Part shown: piece after piece, positions 1 through 11,204 of the stretch
How the letters are laid out: each line of letters starts with the position of its first letter
How positions within the stretch are numbered: position 1 is the first letter of the stretch
Assembly (NCBI GenBank): GCA_036391875.1
Contig: DASVZA010000014.1
Coordinates: forward strand, 1-64,000
Source of the DNA: Parasulfuritortus sp036391875
Lineage (GTDB): Bacteria > Pseudomonadota > Gammaproteobacteria > Burkholderiales > Thiobacillaceae
Reading direction: 5' to 3'
Length of the DNA: 64,000 nucleotides
Made by a program: the position numbers and the translations under genes
The notes under the pieces: generated by a model
The model's input: the letters and a program-made list of their open reading frames with translations, nothing else
What the model was told of the DNA's origin: nothing
Database searches by the model: none

Positions 1-1
1 A

Positions 2-118
2 GGCAAGGCGCCCAAGGTGATCATCGGCGCCATGATGCGCAAATTGGTCCATGTCGCTTATGGCGTGTTGAAGTCCGGTAAGCCATTCGACCCGAAATTG
101 CATGGCGGCGTGGCTTGA
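2..118 (+). mobile_element. IS110-family transposase, C-terminal fragment
   Basis: An open frame runs in from the window edge and stops at TGA 116-118, giving the last 38 residues of a protein. The motif MMRKLVHVAYGVLKSGKPFD followed by a short tail is the usual C-terminus of IS110/IS116/IS902-type transposases, downstream of their Tnp_20 domain. The element lies mostly outside the window. It cannot be said whether the transposase is intact, and no terminal repeat is visible (IS110 elements usually lack them). Confidence 0.75.
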
Positions 119-178
119 CGTCGATAACAGTATCTACGCGGGCTACGCTTGCTCCATCTCGATGAAACAGCAATTCAT

Positions 179-937
179 ATGATGCCGACTTCAAAACAAC
201 TGATTGCGGGCTTTGCGACCACCATAATCATGCACGGCGCGGCCATCGCAGAAACGCCTGCGCGGCTTGATGGCGATCTGGGTGCAGCAACCTATGTCAC
301 ACAAGGGATTCTGCGAGGTCAACAGACACAGCATTTGTTTCTCCCTTTTGCCTACCTTGACTACGGTAGGTTTTATGCCAGGGTCGATACTTTCGGCGCC
401 AAATTATTGCCCGTGGCTTATGGTCAGATCGAAGTGGCCGGACGAGTCAGTTTTGAGGGCTATCAGGCCGGTGATACGAACATTCGAGGAATTTCGGATC
501 GAAGCAATCCAGTGCCGATCGGCATCGGCAGTTTTCAAGAAACCCCCGTGGGGGCCTTGTTCCTGTATGCCTTCCATGACGTGACTTCATCCGGCTCACT
601 GTTCGAAGCAACATACATGGCCGAACTGGATGCCGGCAGATGGACGTTCTACCCGGAATTGGGCATCGAACGCAGAAGCGCACAGTACGTGAACCATCTT
701 TATGGTGTCTCATTGACCGAAGCCAGTAGCAGTGGCATCGCCGCCTATTCCCCCAATGCTGCTGTTGATCAGATTGTCGGATTGGCGGGGGAAATCGAGG
801 TGCGTGGTCCTTGGCGAGTCAACTGGCAATGGCAATACAGGCGACTAGGGGAATCGATCAGAAACAGCCCTTTGGTCACCACGAAGTTCCAAAACACGGG
901 ATTCATCGCGTTGACCTATCATTTCGGCCAACAGTAA
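179..937 (+). CDS. MipA/OmpV family outer-membrane protein
   Basis: About 252 residues. The N-terminus from ATG 179 (or 182) is a signal peptide ending at AIA-ETP. An in-frame ATG at 149 would add ten residues in front of the signal peptide and is less likely. The rest alternates short amphipathic beta-strand segments and ends in an aromatic strand with TYHF near the C-terminus, as in outer-membrane beta-barrels. The overall pattern (dark-matter loop, YSPNAAVDQ segment, GPWRVNWQWQYRRLG strand) fits MipA/OmpV proteins, which act as murein-hydrolase scaffolds (MltA-interacting) or as porin-like proteins. It stands alone behind an IS fragment and its 3' end overlaps a 12-bp inverted repeat. Family assignment is good; the specific role is unknown. 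Confidence 0.7.
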   Translation: MMPTSKQLIAGFATTIIMHGAAIAETPARLDGDLGAATYVTQGILRGQQTQHLFLPFAYLDYGRFYARVDTFGAKLLPVAYGQIEVAGRVSFEGYQAGDTNIRGISDRSNPVPIGIGSFQETPVGALFLYAFHDVTSSGSLFEATYMAELDAGRWTFYPELGIERRSAQYVNHLYGVSLTEASSSGIAAYSPNAAVDQIVGLAGEIEVRGPWRVNWQWQYRRLGESIRNSPLVTTKFQNTGFIALTYHFGQQ

Positions 938-956
938 GGCGTCTTTGGCCGAAATG
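920..956. terminator. 12-bp perfect inverted repeat across the mipA-like stop codon
   Basis: CATTTCGGCCAA at 920-931 is exactly repeated in inverse at 945-956, with a 13-nt loop that contains the stop codon. A second small hairpin, TGACCG/CGGTCA at 955-960 and 970-975, follows directly. There is no clear U-tract, so it may terminate weakly or protect the 3' end. recQ converges on it from the other side. Confidence 0.45.
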
Positions 957-1013
957 ACCGTTCTTGTTGCGGTCAGGCCCCAATGCCGCGCGTCGATGCC
1001 GCCGACTGTATTT

Positions 1014-2831
<1,818 letters not shown>

Positions 2832-2841
2832 TGTCTTAGTT

Positions 2842-2900
2842 TCGCCCTCTTCCCCAGCCCATCCCCTGGGAGGAGAGGCTGGGGGAGAGGGGCTTCATAG
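2842..2900. repeat. REP-like palindromic repeat (CTCTCCCCCAGCCTCTCC type)
   Basis: C/T-rich and G/A-rich arms around 2842-2900 form an imperfect palindrome just upstream of recQ. The 19-mer GGAGAGGCTGGGGGAGAGG at about 2871-2896 recurs in inverse at about 41250-41272 inside the hydantoinase gene. In one frame it would read LFPSPSPGRRGWGRG, a translation typical of dispersed REP-like repeats in many proteobacterial genomes. Only these two copies were noticed in the window. Confidence 0.7.
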
Positions 2901-3014
2901 CCACCATAAACCGGGAATCTCCGACACCGGATTCCCAAGGCTGGCATCATAGTACGTGCCGCAAGGTCGGCATCCGTTAAAATCCTCCCCTTTGAATCAT
3001 CGTTATCCGCCGTC

Positions 3015-4385
3015 ATGCTGAAACTCTACAATTCACTCGCCCGCGACAAGCAGGAATTCGTTCCCATCGAACCGGGCAAGGTCCGGATGTACGTCTGCGG
3101 CATGACGGTATACGACTATTGCCACTTGGGCCATGCCCGCGTGCTGGTGGTGTTCGACATGATCACGCGCTGGCTGCGGGCATCCGGCTACGAGGTCGAT
3201 TATGTGCGCAACGTCACCGACATCGACGACAAGATCATCAAGCGAGCCAACGAGAACGGCGAGCCCTACACCGCGCTGACCCAGCGCTTCATCGACGCCA
3301 TGCACGAGGACGGCGCCGCGCTGGGCGTGCTGCCTCCCGACCACGAGCCGCGCGCCACCGAGTATGTCGGCAAGATGCTGGACATGATCGGCGCCCTGAT
3401 CGAGCGCGGCCATGCCTACCCGGCGGCCAACGGCGACGTCTATTATGCCGTGCAGTCCTTCCCGACCTACGGCGAGCTGTCGGGCAAATCGCTGGAGGAC
3501 CTGCGCGCCGGGGAGCGGGTCGAGGTCGATCCCAACAAGCGCGACCCGATGGACTTCGTGCTCTGGAAGGCGGCCAAGCCGGGCGAACCGGCCTGGCCCT
3601 CGCCCTGGGGCGACGGCCGGCCGGGCTGGCATATCGAGTGTTCGGCCATGGGCAACGACCTGCTCGGCGCCCACTTCGACATCCACGGCGGCGGCCAGGA
3701 CCTGCAGGTCCCCCACCACGAGAACGAGATCGCCCAGTCGGAAGGGGCGAGCGGCTGCAAGTTCGTCAACTACTGGCTGCACAACGGTTTCGTCCGGGTC
3801 GACAACGAGAAGATGTCGAAGAGCCTGGGCAATTTCTTCACCATCCGGGAGGTGCTGGCCAAGTACGACCCGGAGGTGGTGCGCTTCTTCATCCTGCGCG
3901 CCCATTACCGCAGCCCGCTCAACTATTCCGACCAGCATCTGGACGACGCCAAGGCGGCGCTGACCCGGCTCTACACGGCGCTGCGCGGCATCGAGGTGCC
4001 GGCCGCGGCGGTGGACTGGAACGACGCCGACGCGACCCGCTTCAAGGCGGCGATGGATGACGACTTCAACACGCCCGAGGCGCTGGCGGTGCTGTTCGAT
4101 CTGGCGACCGAGGCGAACCGGACGCGTTCGGCCGAAACGGCGGCCAAGCTCAAGGCCCTGGCCGGCGTGATCGGCCTGCTGCAGCGCGATCCGGACGGCT
4201 ATCTCAAGGCCGGCAGCGGCGAGGGTGGCTACGATGCCGAACGGATCGAGGCCCTGATCCAGGAGCGGCTGGCGGCACGCAAGGCCAAGGACTTCAAGCG
4301 TTCCGACGCGATCCGCGACGAACTCAAGGCGGCCGGCATCGTTCTGGAGGACGGTCCGCAGGGCACGACCTGGCGGCGCGAGTGA
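3015..4385 (+). CDS. cysS: Cysteinyl-tRNA synthetase
   Basis: 456 residues, class I aminoacyl-tRNA synthetase that charges tRNA-Cys in the cytoplasm. The zinc-ligand Cys28 precedes the HIGH-type motif HLGH (37-40). Other zinc-site residues are in ECSAMGN and HHENEIAQ in the middle of the protein. The KMSKS loop is at about 266-270. The C-terminal DALR-type helical domain ends in a basic tail. Start ATG 3015 gives the canonical N-terminus LKLYNSLARDKQEF. The next gene starts within 10 bp of the stop, so the two are probably co-transcribed. Confidence 0.97.
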   Translation: MLKLYNSLARDKQEFVPIEPGKVRMYVCGMTVYDYCHLGHARVLVVFDMITRWLRASGYEVDYVRNVTDIDDKIIKRANENGEPYTALTQRFIDAMHEDGAALGVLPPDHEPRATEYVGKMLDMIGALIERGHAYPAANGDVYYAVQSFPTYGELSGKSLEDLRAGERVEVDPNKRDPMDFVLWKAAKPGEPAWPSPWGDGRPGWHIECSAMGNDLLGAHFDIHGGGQDLQVPHHENEIAQSEGASGCKFVNYWLHNGFVRVDNEKMSKSLGNFFTIREVLAKYDPEVVRFFILRAHYRSPLNYSDQHLDDAKAALTRLYTALRGIEVPAAAVDWNDADATRFKAAMDDDFNTPEALAVLFDLATEANRTRSAETAAKLKALAGVIGLLQRDPDGYLKAGSGEGGYDAERIEALIQERLAARKAKDFKRSDAIRDELKAAGIVLEDGPQGTTWRRE

Positions 4386-4393
4386 TCGGTGCC

Positions 4394-4873
4394 ATGAGCG
4401 AAGCGGATACGGCCGGCCGCGTATTCCTGGGCGTGGCCGACTGGGAACGGCCGGACTGGCAGGCGGAGTTCTATCCGGAGAACCTGCCGGAGGAATGGCG
4501 CATCGCCTATTACGCCAATCGGTTTCTCTGCGTCTGGATCGGCTACGCGGCCTGGTCTGCCCTGGCGCCGGCCGAGGCCGAACGCTGGCTGGCGGAGACG
4601 CCGGACTATTTCCGATTCGTGCTGGAGGCTCCCGACGGCGCAGTCGGGGAGGGTGGTTCCATTCCGGATATCCTGCGGCCGCGCCTGGGGCGCATCTGCC
4701 CGGCGGACGACCCTGCCCTGGTCTGGTTCGATGCCGATACGGACTTGCGCGGCCTGTCGGCTGTGCTCCAGGCCCGGAACCTGGCCGAAGGGAATGTCTT
4801 CCTGTTCAGCCGGGACGGGAACCTTGCCCGGATTGAACAGGTCAATAGCCTGCTGCAATTGCTCGGCCTTTAG
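4394..4873 (+). CDS. DUF72-like protein, shortened and divergent
   Basis: 159 residues from ATG 4394; a GTG at 4382 overlapping the cysS stop is an alternative start. The N-terminal part (VFLGVADWERPDWQAEFYP then EEWRIAYYANRF) resembles the start of DUF72 proteins, which have a TIM-barrel fold. DUF72 proteins are normally 230-300 residues. Here the segment that usually reads VEIN is VWI, and the second half of the barrel is missing or too divergent to recognise. Function unknown. It follows cysS closely and is separated from the mla operon by 127 bp. Confidence 0.6.
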   Translation: MSEADTAGRVFLGVADWERPDWQAEFYPENLPEEWRIAYYANRFLCVWIGYAAWSALAPAEAERWLAETPDYFRFVLEAPDGAVGEGGSIPDILRPRLGRICPADDPALVWFDADTDLRGLSAVLQARNLAEGNVFLFSRDGNLARIEQVNSLLQLLGL

Positions 4874-5000
4874 ATTGCGTTGCTTTTACACGCACTCGGC
4901 CGGTGTTCGGAAAGTTTTACAGCGGCTCGGCCTGTGATTCGGTGTCCTGCTGCGTTAAAATAGCTGCCCAGAAAGCAGAATAAAAACCCCCGCCACTTTC

Positions 5001-5804
5001 ATGCACGACAATCTAGTCGAAATCCAAGGGCTGCACTTTGCCTACGGCCGCCGCCCCGTCCTCAAAGGCATCAACCTGACCGCGCGTCGCGGCCAGGTCG
5101 TCGCCATCATGGGCAATTCGGGCTGCGGCAAGACCACCCTGTTCCGGGTCATCGGCGGCGCGGTCCGCGCCACCCAGGGCAGCGTGCGGGTCGACGGCGT
5201 CGACATGGTCGGTATCGACCAGGAAGGCTTGTACAAGCTGCGGCGCCGGATGGGGATGCTGTTCCAGTTCGGCGCGCTGTTCACCGACATCTCGGTGTTC
5301 GACAACGTCGCCTTCCAGTTGCGCGAGCACACCGACCTGCCCGAGGACATGATCCGGGACCTGGTGCTGATGAAGCTCAATGCCGTCGGCCTGCGCGGCG
5401 CGCAGGACCTGATGCCGTCCGAACTATCCGGCGGCATGGCGCGTCGGGTCGCGCTGGCGCGCGCCATCGCGCTCGATCCGATGCTGATCCTGTACGACGA
5501 GCCGTTTGCCGGTCTCGACCCCATCTCGCTCGGCGTGACCGGCAACCTGATCCGGCGCCTGACCGACACCTTGGGCCTGACTTCGATCGTGGTCACCCAC
5601 GATGTCCAGGAGTCGCTGAAGATGGTCGATTACGTTTATTTCCTGTCCGAAGGCGTGGTCGAGGCGGAGGGGACGCCGGCCGAGATCAAGGCCTCGGGCC
5701 TGCCGTTCGTGCATCAGTTCGTCCATGGCGAAGAAGAGGGCCCGGTCCCCTTCCATTATCCGGCCGAGCCTTATGCCGCCACGTTGGGGTTGAATCATGC
5801 TTGA
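5001..5804 (+). CDS. mlaF: Phospholipid ABC transporter ATP-binding protein MlaF
   Basis: 267 residues. Cytoplasmic ATPase of the Mla system, which moves phospholipids between inner and outer membrane and keeps the outer leaflet asymmetric. The Walker A motif GNSGCGKTT lies at about 38-46, the ABC signature is LSGGMARR, and Walker B is ILYDEPFAGLDP. The signature with M after LSGG and the C-terminal extension of about 25 residues are typical of MlaF. It is the first gene of the mlaFEDCB order, and its stop overlaps the mlaE start by 8 bp. A -10-like TAAAAT lies at 4956-4961, about 40 bp before the start. Confidence 0.95.
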   Translation: MHDNLVEIQGLHFAYGRRPVLKGINLTARRGQVVAIMGNSGCGKTTLFRVIGGAVRATQGSVRVDGVDMVGIDQEGLYKLRRRMGMLFQFGALFTDISVFDNVAFQLREHTDLPEDMIRDLVLMKLNAVGLRGAQDLMPSELSGGMARRVALARAIALDPMLILYDEPFAGLDPISLGVTGNLIRRLTDTLGLTSIVVTHDVQESLKMVDYVYFLSEGVVEAEGTPAEIKASGLPFVHQFVHGEEEGPVPFHYPAEPYAATLGLNHA

Positions 5805-6579
5805 TGCAATAAGAGGAGTCGGCCGACGGGTGATCGACGGGGTCTGGCGGATGGGGGTCGCGATGCGCTTCTTCATGCTGACTTTGCTGCATTCCGGCAT
5901 CTGCCTGCGTCGGCCGCAACTGGTGATACGCGAGATATTCACCGCCGGGGTGTTGTCGTTGATCATCATCGTGGTCTCCGGCCTCTTCGTCGGCATGGTG
6001 CTCGGCCTGCAGGGCTACGAGACCCTGCAGACCTATGGTTCCGAAGAAGCCCTGGGCGTTTTGGTGGCCCTGTCGCTGGTGCGCGAGTTGGGGCCTGTGG
6101 TGGCCGCCTTGCTGTTCGCCAGCCGGGCGGGTTCGGCGATCACCGCCGAGATCGGCCTGATGGGCGCGACCGAGCAGATCGCGGCCATGGAGATGATGGC
6201 GGTCGACCCCGTTGCCCGCGTGGTGGCGCCCCGATTCTGGGGCGCCGTGATTTCCATGCCCCTGCTGGCGGCGCTGTTCTCGGCCATGGGTATCTTCGGC
6301 GGCTACCTGGTCGGCGTGGTGCTGATCGGCGTCGACGATGGTTCGTTCTGGTCGCAGATGCAGGCGGCGGTAGATTTTCGCGATGACATCCTGAACGGGG
6401 TGATCAAGAGCGTGGTGTTCGGTGTGGCGGTGACGGTCATCGCCCTGTTCGAAGGCTACGATGCCCCGCCCACGGCGGAAGGGGTGTCGAGGGCGACGAC
6501 CCGTACCGTGGTGACCTCCAGCCTGGCCATCCTGGCGCTGGATTTCGTGTTAACAGCATTCATGTTCCGTGGAGTTTGA
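5797..6579 (+). CDS. mlaE: Phospholipid ABC transporter permease MlaE
   Basis: 260 residues, inner-membrane permease of the Mla complex (two MlaE, two MlaF, two MlaB, six MlaD). An N-terminal amphipathic interfacial helix is followed by about five membrane segments. The conserved centre (ELGPVVAALLFASRAGSAITAE and the nearby MGATEQIAAMEMMAVDP) is diagnostic of the MlaE/YrbE family. It overlaps mlaF and is followed by mlaD after 3 bp, so translation is probably coupled. Confidence 0.96.
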   Translation: MLDAIRGVGRRVIDGVWRMGVAMRFFMLTLLHSGICLRRPQLVIREIFTAGVLSLIIIVVSGLFVGMVLGLQGYETLQTYGSEEALGVLVALSLVRELGPVVAALLFASRAGSAITAEIGLMGATEQIAAMEMMAVDPVARVVAPRFWGAVISMPLLAALFSAMGIFGGYLVGVVLIGVDDGSFWSQMQAAVDFRDDILNGVIKSVVFGVAVTVIALFEGYDAPPTAEGVSRATTRTVVTSSLAILALDFVLTAFMFRGV

Positions 6580-6582
6580 AAA

Positions 6583-7062
6583 ATGGAGCGGACTACCCTG
6601 GATTTGTGGGTTGGGCTTTTCGTGTTGGCGGGTATCGGTGCCTTGATGTTCCTGGCTCTGAAGGTGGGCAATATCGGCTCGTTCGATGCCAACAAGACCT
6701 ACGCCGTGACGGCGCGTTTCGACAACATCGGTGGCCTGAAGGTACGGGCGCCGGTCAAAAGCGCAGGCGTGGTGGTCGGCCGGGTCGGCGAGATCCGCTT
6801 CGATTCCAAGGACTACGAGGCCGAAGTGGTGCTGGATATCAATTCCGCCTACAAGTTCCCCGTCGACTCCAGCGCCTCGATCATGACCTCGGGCCTGCTC
6901 GGTGAGCAATACGTCGCCCTGGAAGCCGGTGCCGATGAAAAGATGCTGGCCCAGGGGGACACCCTGAAGATCACCCAGGGTGCCGTGGTCCTGGAAAACC
7001 TGATCAGCCAGTTCCTGTACGGCAAGGCAAGCGAGGGCAAGTCGACGGGCTCGGCCCAGTAG
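6583..7062 (+). CDS. mlaD: Outer-membrane lipid asymmetry protein MlaD (MCE domain)
   Basis: 159 residues. One N-terminal membrane helix (about residues 7-28) anchors a periplasmic MCE domain (about 38-115) with the conserved segment GLKVRAPVKSAGVVVGRV and the pore-loop region LLGEQYVALEAG. MlaD hexamers form a lipid channel on top of MlaFE in the periplasm. The length equals that of short bacterial MlaD proteins. Third gene of the mla order. Confidence 0.95.
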   Translation: MERTTLDLWVGLFVLAGIGALMFLALKVGNIGSFDANKTYAVTARFDNIGGLKVRAPVKSAGVVVGRVGEIRFDSKDYEAEVVLDINSAYKFPVDSSASIMTSGLLGEQYVALEAGADEKMLAQGDTLKITQGAVVLENLISQFLYGKASEGKSTGSAQ

Positions 7063-7130
7063 AAATGTCCTCTTGACGCGCGCTGCTTTGCCCGCAATAT
7101 TGCCCATATCGAACGAACTTAGGTAACGAC

Positions 7131-7739
7131 ATGAAACGCATCCTGATATCCCTGCCCATCAGCCTGGCGCTGATGTTTTCCCTGCCCGCCCTGGCGGACA
7201 TCGCCCCCGACGTCCTGGCCCGCAACACGACCAACGAGGTGGTGAGCATCGTCAAGAAGGATCCGGACCTCCGCAAAGGCAACAGCCAGAAGGTCGATGC
7301 CCTGGTGCAGGAAAAGATACTGCCCCATTTCGACTTCCAGCAGATGACCAAGATGGCGGTGGCCCGCAACTGGAACAAGGCGACCCCCGAGCAGCAGACG
7401 CAACTGGTCAATGAGTTCCGGACCATGCTGGTGCATACCTATGCCGCCTCCATTTCCAGCGTCGCCGACTATCAGATCAACTTCAAACCCTTGAAGATGA
7501 CGCCGGGCGAGACCGATGTCACGGTCAATACCGAGGTCACCCGGCCCGGCAGCGCCCCGATCACCATCGACTACCGGATGGAGAAGCAGAACTCCAGCTG
7601 GAAGGTCTATGACGTCCTGGTCGATAGCGTCAGCCTGGTGACCAATTACCGCAGCAGCTTCAACTCGGAAGTGCGCCGCGCCGGCATCGACGGCCTGATC
7701 CAGGCCTTGGCCCGGCGCAACAAGCAAACGGCCAACTGA
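7131..7739 (+). CDS. mlaC: Periplasmic phospholipid-binding protein MlaC
   Basis: 202 residues with a clear signal peptide (cleavage after PALA, about residue 22). The mature part is a Tgt2/MlaC domain that binds one phospholipid and shuttles it between the outer-membrane MlaA complex and MlaD. Typical signatures are VQEKILPHFDFQQMTKMAVARNW and the DVLVDSVSLVTNYRSSF ending. It lies 68 bp after mlaD and 5 bp before mlaB. No mlaA lies in the window, which is normal because mlaA is often elsewhere in the genome. Confidence 0.94.
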   Translation: MKRILISLPISLALMFSLPALADIAPDVLARNTTNEVVSIVKKDPDLRKGNSQKVDALVQEKILPHFDFQQMTKMAVARNWNKATPEQQTQLVNEFRTMLVHTYAASISSVADYQINFKPLKMTPGETDVTVNTEVTRPGSAPITIDYRMEKQNSSWKVYDVLVDSVSLVTNYRSSFNSEVRRAGIDGLIQALARRNKQTAN

Positions 7740-7744
7740 GCGTC

Positions 7745-8022
7745 ATGCGGGTTGAAAACGGCGTCGCCTATCTGGAAGGCGACCTGACTCTGGCGCAGGT
7801 CGTGCCGGTCATGAAAGAGGGCGAGCATCTGCTGGCCGACGGGGTGGCCGCATTCGACTTGTCCGGCCTCGGCCAGGTCGATTCGGCGGCCCTCAGCCTG
7901 CTCATGAACTGGTGCCGGACTGCGCATACCCAGGGCCGCTCGCTCGATTTTCGCAATACACCTGAGAGTCTGCACAGCCTGGCCAAGCTGTACGGCGTGG
8001 CCGACCTGATCAAACTGTCCTG

Positions 8023-8023
<1 letters not shown>
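7745..8023 (+). CDS. mlaB: STAS-domain protein MlaB
   Basis: 92 residues making up a single STAS domain. The phospho-acceptor-like segment FDLSGLGQVDSAALSLLMNW is the core helix-loop of the fold. In the Mla complex MlaB binds MlaF in the cytoplasm and is needed for its stability and activity. It follows mlaC by 5 bp, and its stop overlaps the next ATG by 1 bp. Short and divergent like most MlaB proteins; position supports the call. Confidence 0.88.
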
Positions 8024-8921
<898 letters not shown>

Positions 8922-8925
<4 letters not shown>

Positions 8926-9686
8926 GTTCGATGAGCGGTTTCTGGACCCTGCTCTACAAGGAGGTACTCCGCTTCTGGAAGGTGTTGCTGCAGACCGTCG
9001 CGGCGCCGGTGCTGACCGCGTTGCTCTATCTGCTGATCTTCTCCCACGTCCTGGAGGCGCACGTCCAGGTCTATCCGGGAGTGAGCTATACCGCCTTCCT
9101 GATGCCGGGTCTGGTGATGATGTCGATCCTGCAGAACGCCTTCGCCAACAGCTCGTCCAGCCTGATCCAGTCGAAGCAGAACGGCAACATCGTGTTCGTC
9201 CTGCTGCCGCCGATCTCCAATTTCGAGTTCTTCGCCGCCTATCTCATCGCGTCCATCGTGCGCGGCCTGGTCGTCGGCGTCGGCGTGCTGCTGGTCGGGC
9301 TGTTCTTCACCGACCTGCACATGGTCCATCCGCTCTGGGTGCTGATCTTCGCCGTCCTGGCCAGCGCGGCGTTCTCCGCTGTCGGCATCGTCGCCGGCAT
9401 CTGGGCCGACAAGTACGACCATCTGGCCGGCGTGCAGAACTTCTTCATCATGCCGCTGACCTTCCTGTCCGGTGTGTTCTACTCGATCAACTCACTGCCG
9501 CCGTTCTGGCAGGCCATTTCCCACTACAATCCCGTCTTTTTCATGATCGACGGCTTCCGCTACGGCTTTCACGGCGTTGCCGATGTCGATCCCTGGCTGT
9601 CTCTGGCTGTAGTGCTGCCCACGGCCGCGATTCTGTCCTTGATCGCTTTGCAGCTTATCCAGAGCGGCTATAAACTCCGCAATTGA
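8922..9686 (+). CDS. ABC-2 type exporter permease (YadH-like)
   Basis: 254 residues with about six hydrophobic segments, including VLLQTVAAPVLTALLYLLIF near the N-terminus. The ABC-2 family signature PLTFLSGVFYSINSLPPFWQ is in the last third. It pairs with the preceding ATPase, whose last codons it overlaps by 4 bp. Membrane component of a putative exporter of unknown substrate. Confidence 0.88.
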
Positions 9687-9703
9687 CTTTTAAAGCGCAC
9701 ACC

Positions 9704-9946
9704 ATGATGACTCCCCAGCAGATCGAGACCTGGATCAAGGCAGGCCTGCCTTGCGACCATATCCACGTAGAAGGCGACGGCCGGCATTTCGAGGCCGTCA
9801 TCGTCAGCGCCGAATTCCGCGGCAAGATGCGGGTGGCGCAGCATCAATTGGTCTATCAAGCCTTGGGCGATCACATGCACAGTGATATCCATGCCTTGTC
9901 CATGCAGACCCTGACGCCGGAGGAATGGCAGGCCAAGAATGGATAA
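9704..9946 (+). CDS. ibaG: BolA-family protein IbaG
   Basis: 80 residues from ATG 9704 (9707 is also possible). A TTG at 9683 that overlaps the previous stop would add seven residues and is unlikely. The BolA fold signature is present: GDGRHFEAVIVSAEFRGKMR, then HQLVYQALGDHMHSDIHALS. IbaG-type proteins pair with monothiol glutaredoxins and bind an iron-sulfur cluster through a conserved Cys/His. The gene sits directly before murA as in enterobacteria and overlaps it by 8 bp. A second BolA gene lies at 16051-16317. Confidence 0.9.
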   Translation: MMTPQQIETWIKAGLPCDHIHVEGDGRHFEAVIVSAEFRGKMRVAQHQLVYQALGDHMHSDIHALSMQTLTPEEWQAKNG

Positions 9947-11204
9947 GCTGGTCATCCAGGGCGGCCAGCGGCTGTCCGGCGAAGTGCATATCTCCGGGGC
10001 GAAGAACGCAGCCCTGCCCATTCTCTGTGCGGCCCTGCTGACCGCCGAGCCGCTGGAACTGAGCAACGTGCCGGATCTGAACGACATCGGCACCATGCTC
10101 AAGCTGCTGGAACGGATGGGCGTCAAGGTCAGCCGCGACGGCAACAACGTCGTGCTCGACGCCGCCGGCCTGAACGATCCGGTCGCTCCCTATGAAATGG
10201 TCAAGACCATGCGGGCCTCGATCCTGGTGCTCGGTCCGTTGGTCGGGCGCTGCGGCGAGGCCAGGGTTTCCCTGCCAGGCGGTTGTGCCATCGGTGCGCG
10301 GCCGGTGGACCAGCACATCAAGGGCCTGCAGGCCATGGGGGCCGAGGTCGCCGTCGAGCACGGCTACGTCCATGCCCGGGCCAATCGACTGAAGGGCGCC
10401 CGCCTGTTCACCGACATGGTGACCGTGACCGGCACCGAGAACCTGATGATGGCGGCCTGTCTGGCCGAGGGCGAAACGGTGATCGAGAACGCCGCGCGCG
10501 AGCCCGAGGTGGTCGACCTGGCTCAATGCCTGATTTCGATGGGAGCACAGATTTCCGGCGCCGGCACCGATGTCATCCGCATCCAGGGCGTGGACAAGCT
10601 GCATGGCGCCCGACATCGCATCATGCCGGACCGGATCGAGACCGGCACCTTTCTGTGCGCCACCGCGGCGACCGGCGGCGAAGTGAAGCTGAGCGGTACT
10701 TCGAGCGGCTACCTGGACGTCGTCATCGACAAGCTGCTGGATGCCGGCTGCGATATCGTGAGCGAGAAGACGCCTGGCACCGAGTCCATAGTCATCCGCG
10801 CCAGCGGCCAGTTGAAGGCGGTTTCCCTGCGCACCTCGCCTTATCCTGCTTTCCCGACCGACATGCAGGCCCAGTTCATGGCCATCAACTGTGTCGCGGA
10901 AGGGGCCGCGGTGATCAGGGAAACCATTTTCGAAAATCGCTTCATGCACGCGGTCGAGTTGATCCGTTTGGGAGCCGACATCAAGATCGATGGCAACACC
11001 GCCGTGGTGCGCGGCGTCGCCAAGCTGCAAGGGGCCACCGTCATGGCGACCGATCTGCGCGCCTCGGCCAGTCTGGTCATCGCCGGCCTGGTCGCGGAAG
11101 GCGAGACCCATGTGGAGCGCATTTATCATCTGGACCGCGGTTACGAGCACATCGAGCGCAAGCTGACCGGCCTCGGCGCCAGGATCAAAAGAGTATCGGC
11201 ATGA
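9939..11204 (+). CDS. murA: UDP-N-acetylglucosamine 1-carboxyvinyltransferase MurA
   Basis: 421 residues, the first committed enzyme of peptidoglycan synthesis: transfers enolpyruvate from PEP to UDP-GlcNAc in the cytoplasm. The catalytic loop GGCAIGARPVD carries Cys116, the residue attacked by fosfomycin. The N-terminal GAKNAALPILCAALL motif and the C-terminal RGYEHIERKL motif are canonical. Its stop overlaps the hisG start (ATGA). Confidence 0.97.
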   Translation: MDKLVIQGGQRLSGEVHISGAKNAALPILCAALLTAEPLELSNVPDLNDIGTMLKLLERMGVKVSRDGNNVVLDAAGLNDPVAPYEMVKTMRASILVLGPLVGRCGEARVSLPGGCAIGARPVDQHIKGLQAMGAEVAVEHGYVHARANRLKGARLFTDMVTVTGTENLMMAACLAEGETVIENAAREPEVVDLAQCLISMGAQISGAGTDVIRIQGVDKLHGARHRIMPDRIETGTFLCATAATGGEVKLSGTSSGYLDVVIDKLLDAGCDIVSEKTPGTESIVIRASGQLKAVSLRTSPYPAFPTDMQAQFMAINCVAEGAAVIRETIFENRFMHAVELIRLGADIKIDGNTAVVRGVAKLQGATVMATDLRASASLVIAGLVAEGETHVERIYHLDRGYEHIERKLTGLGARIKRVSA

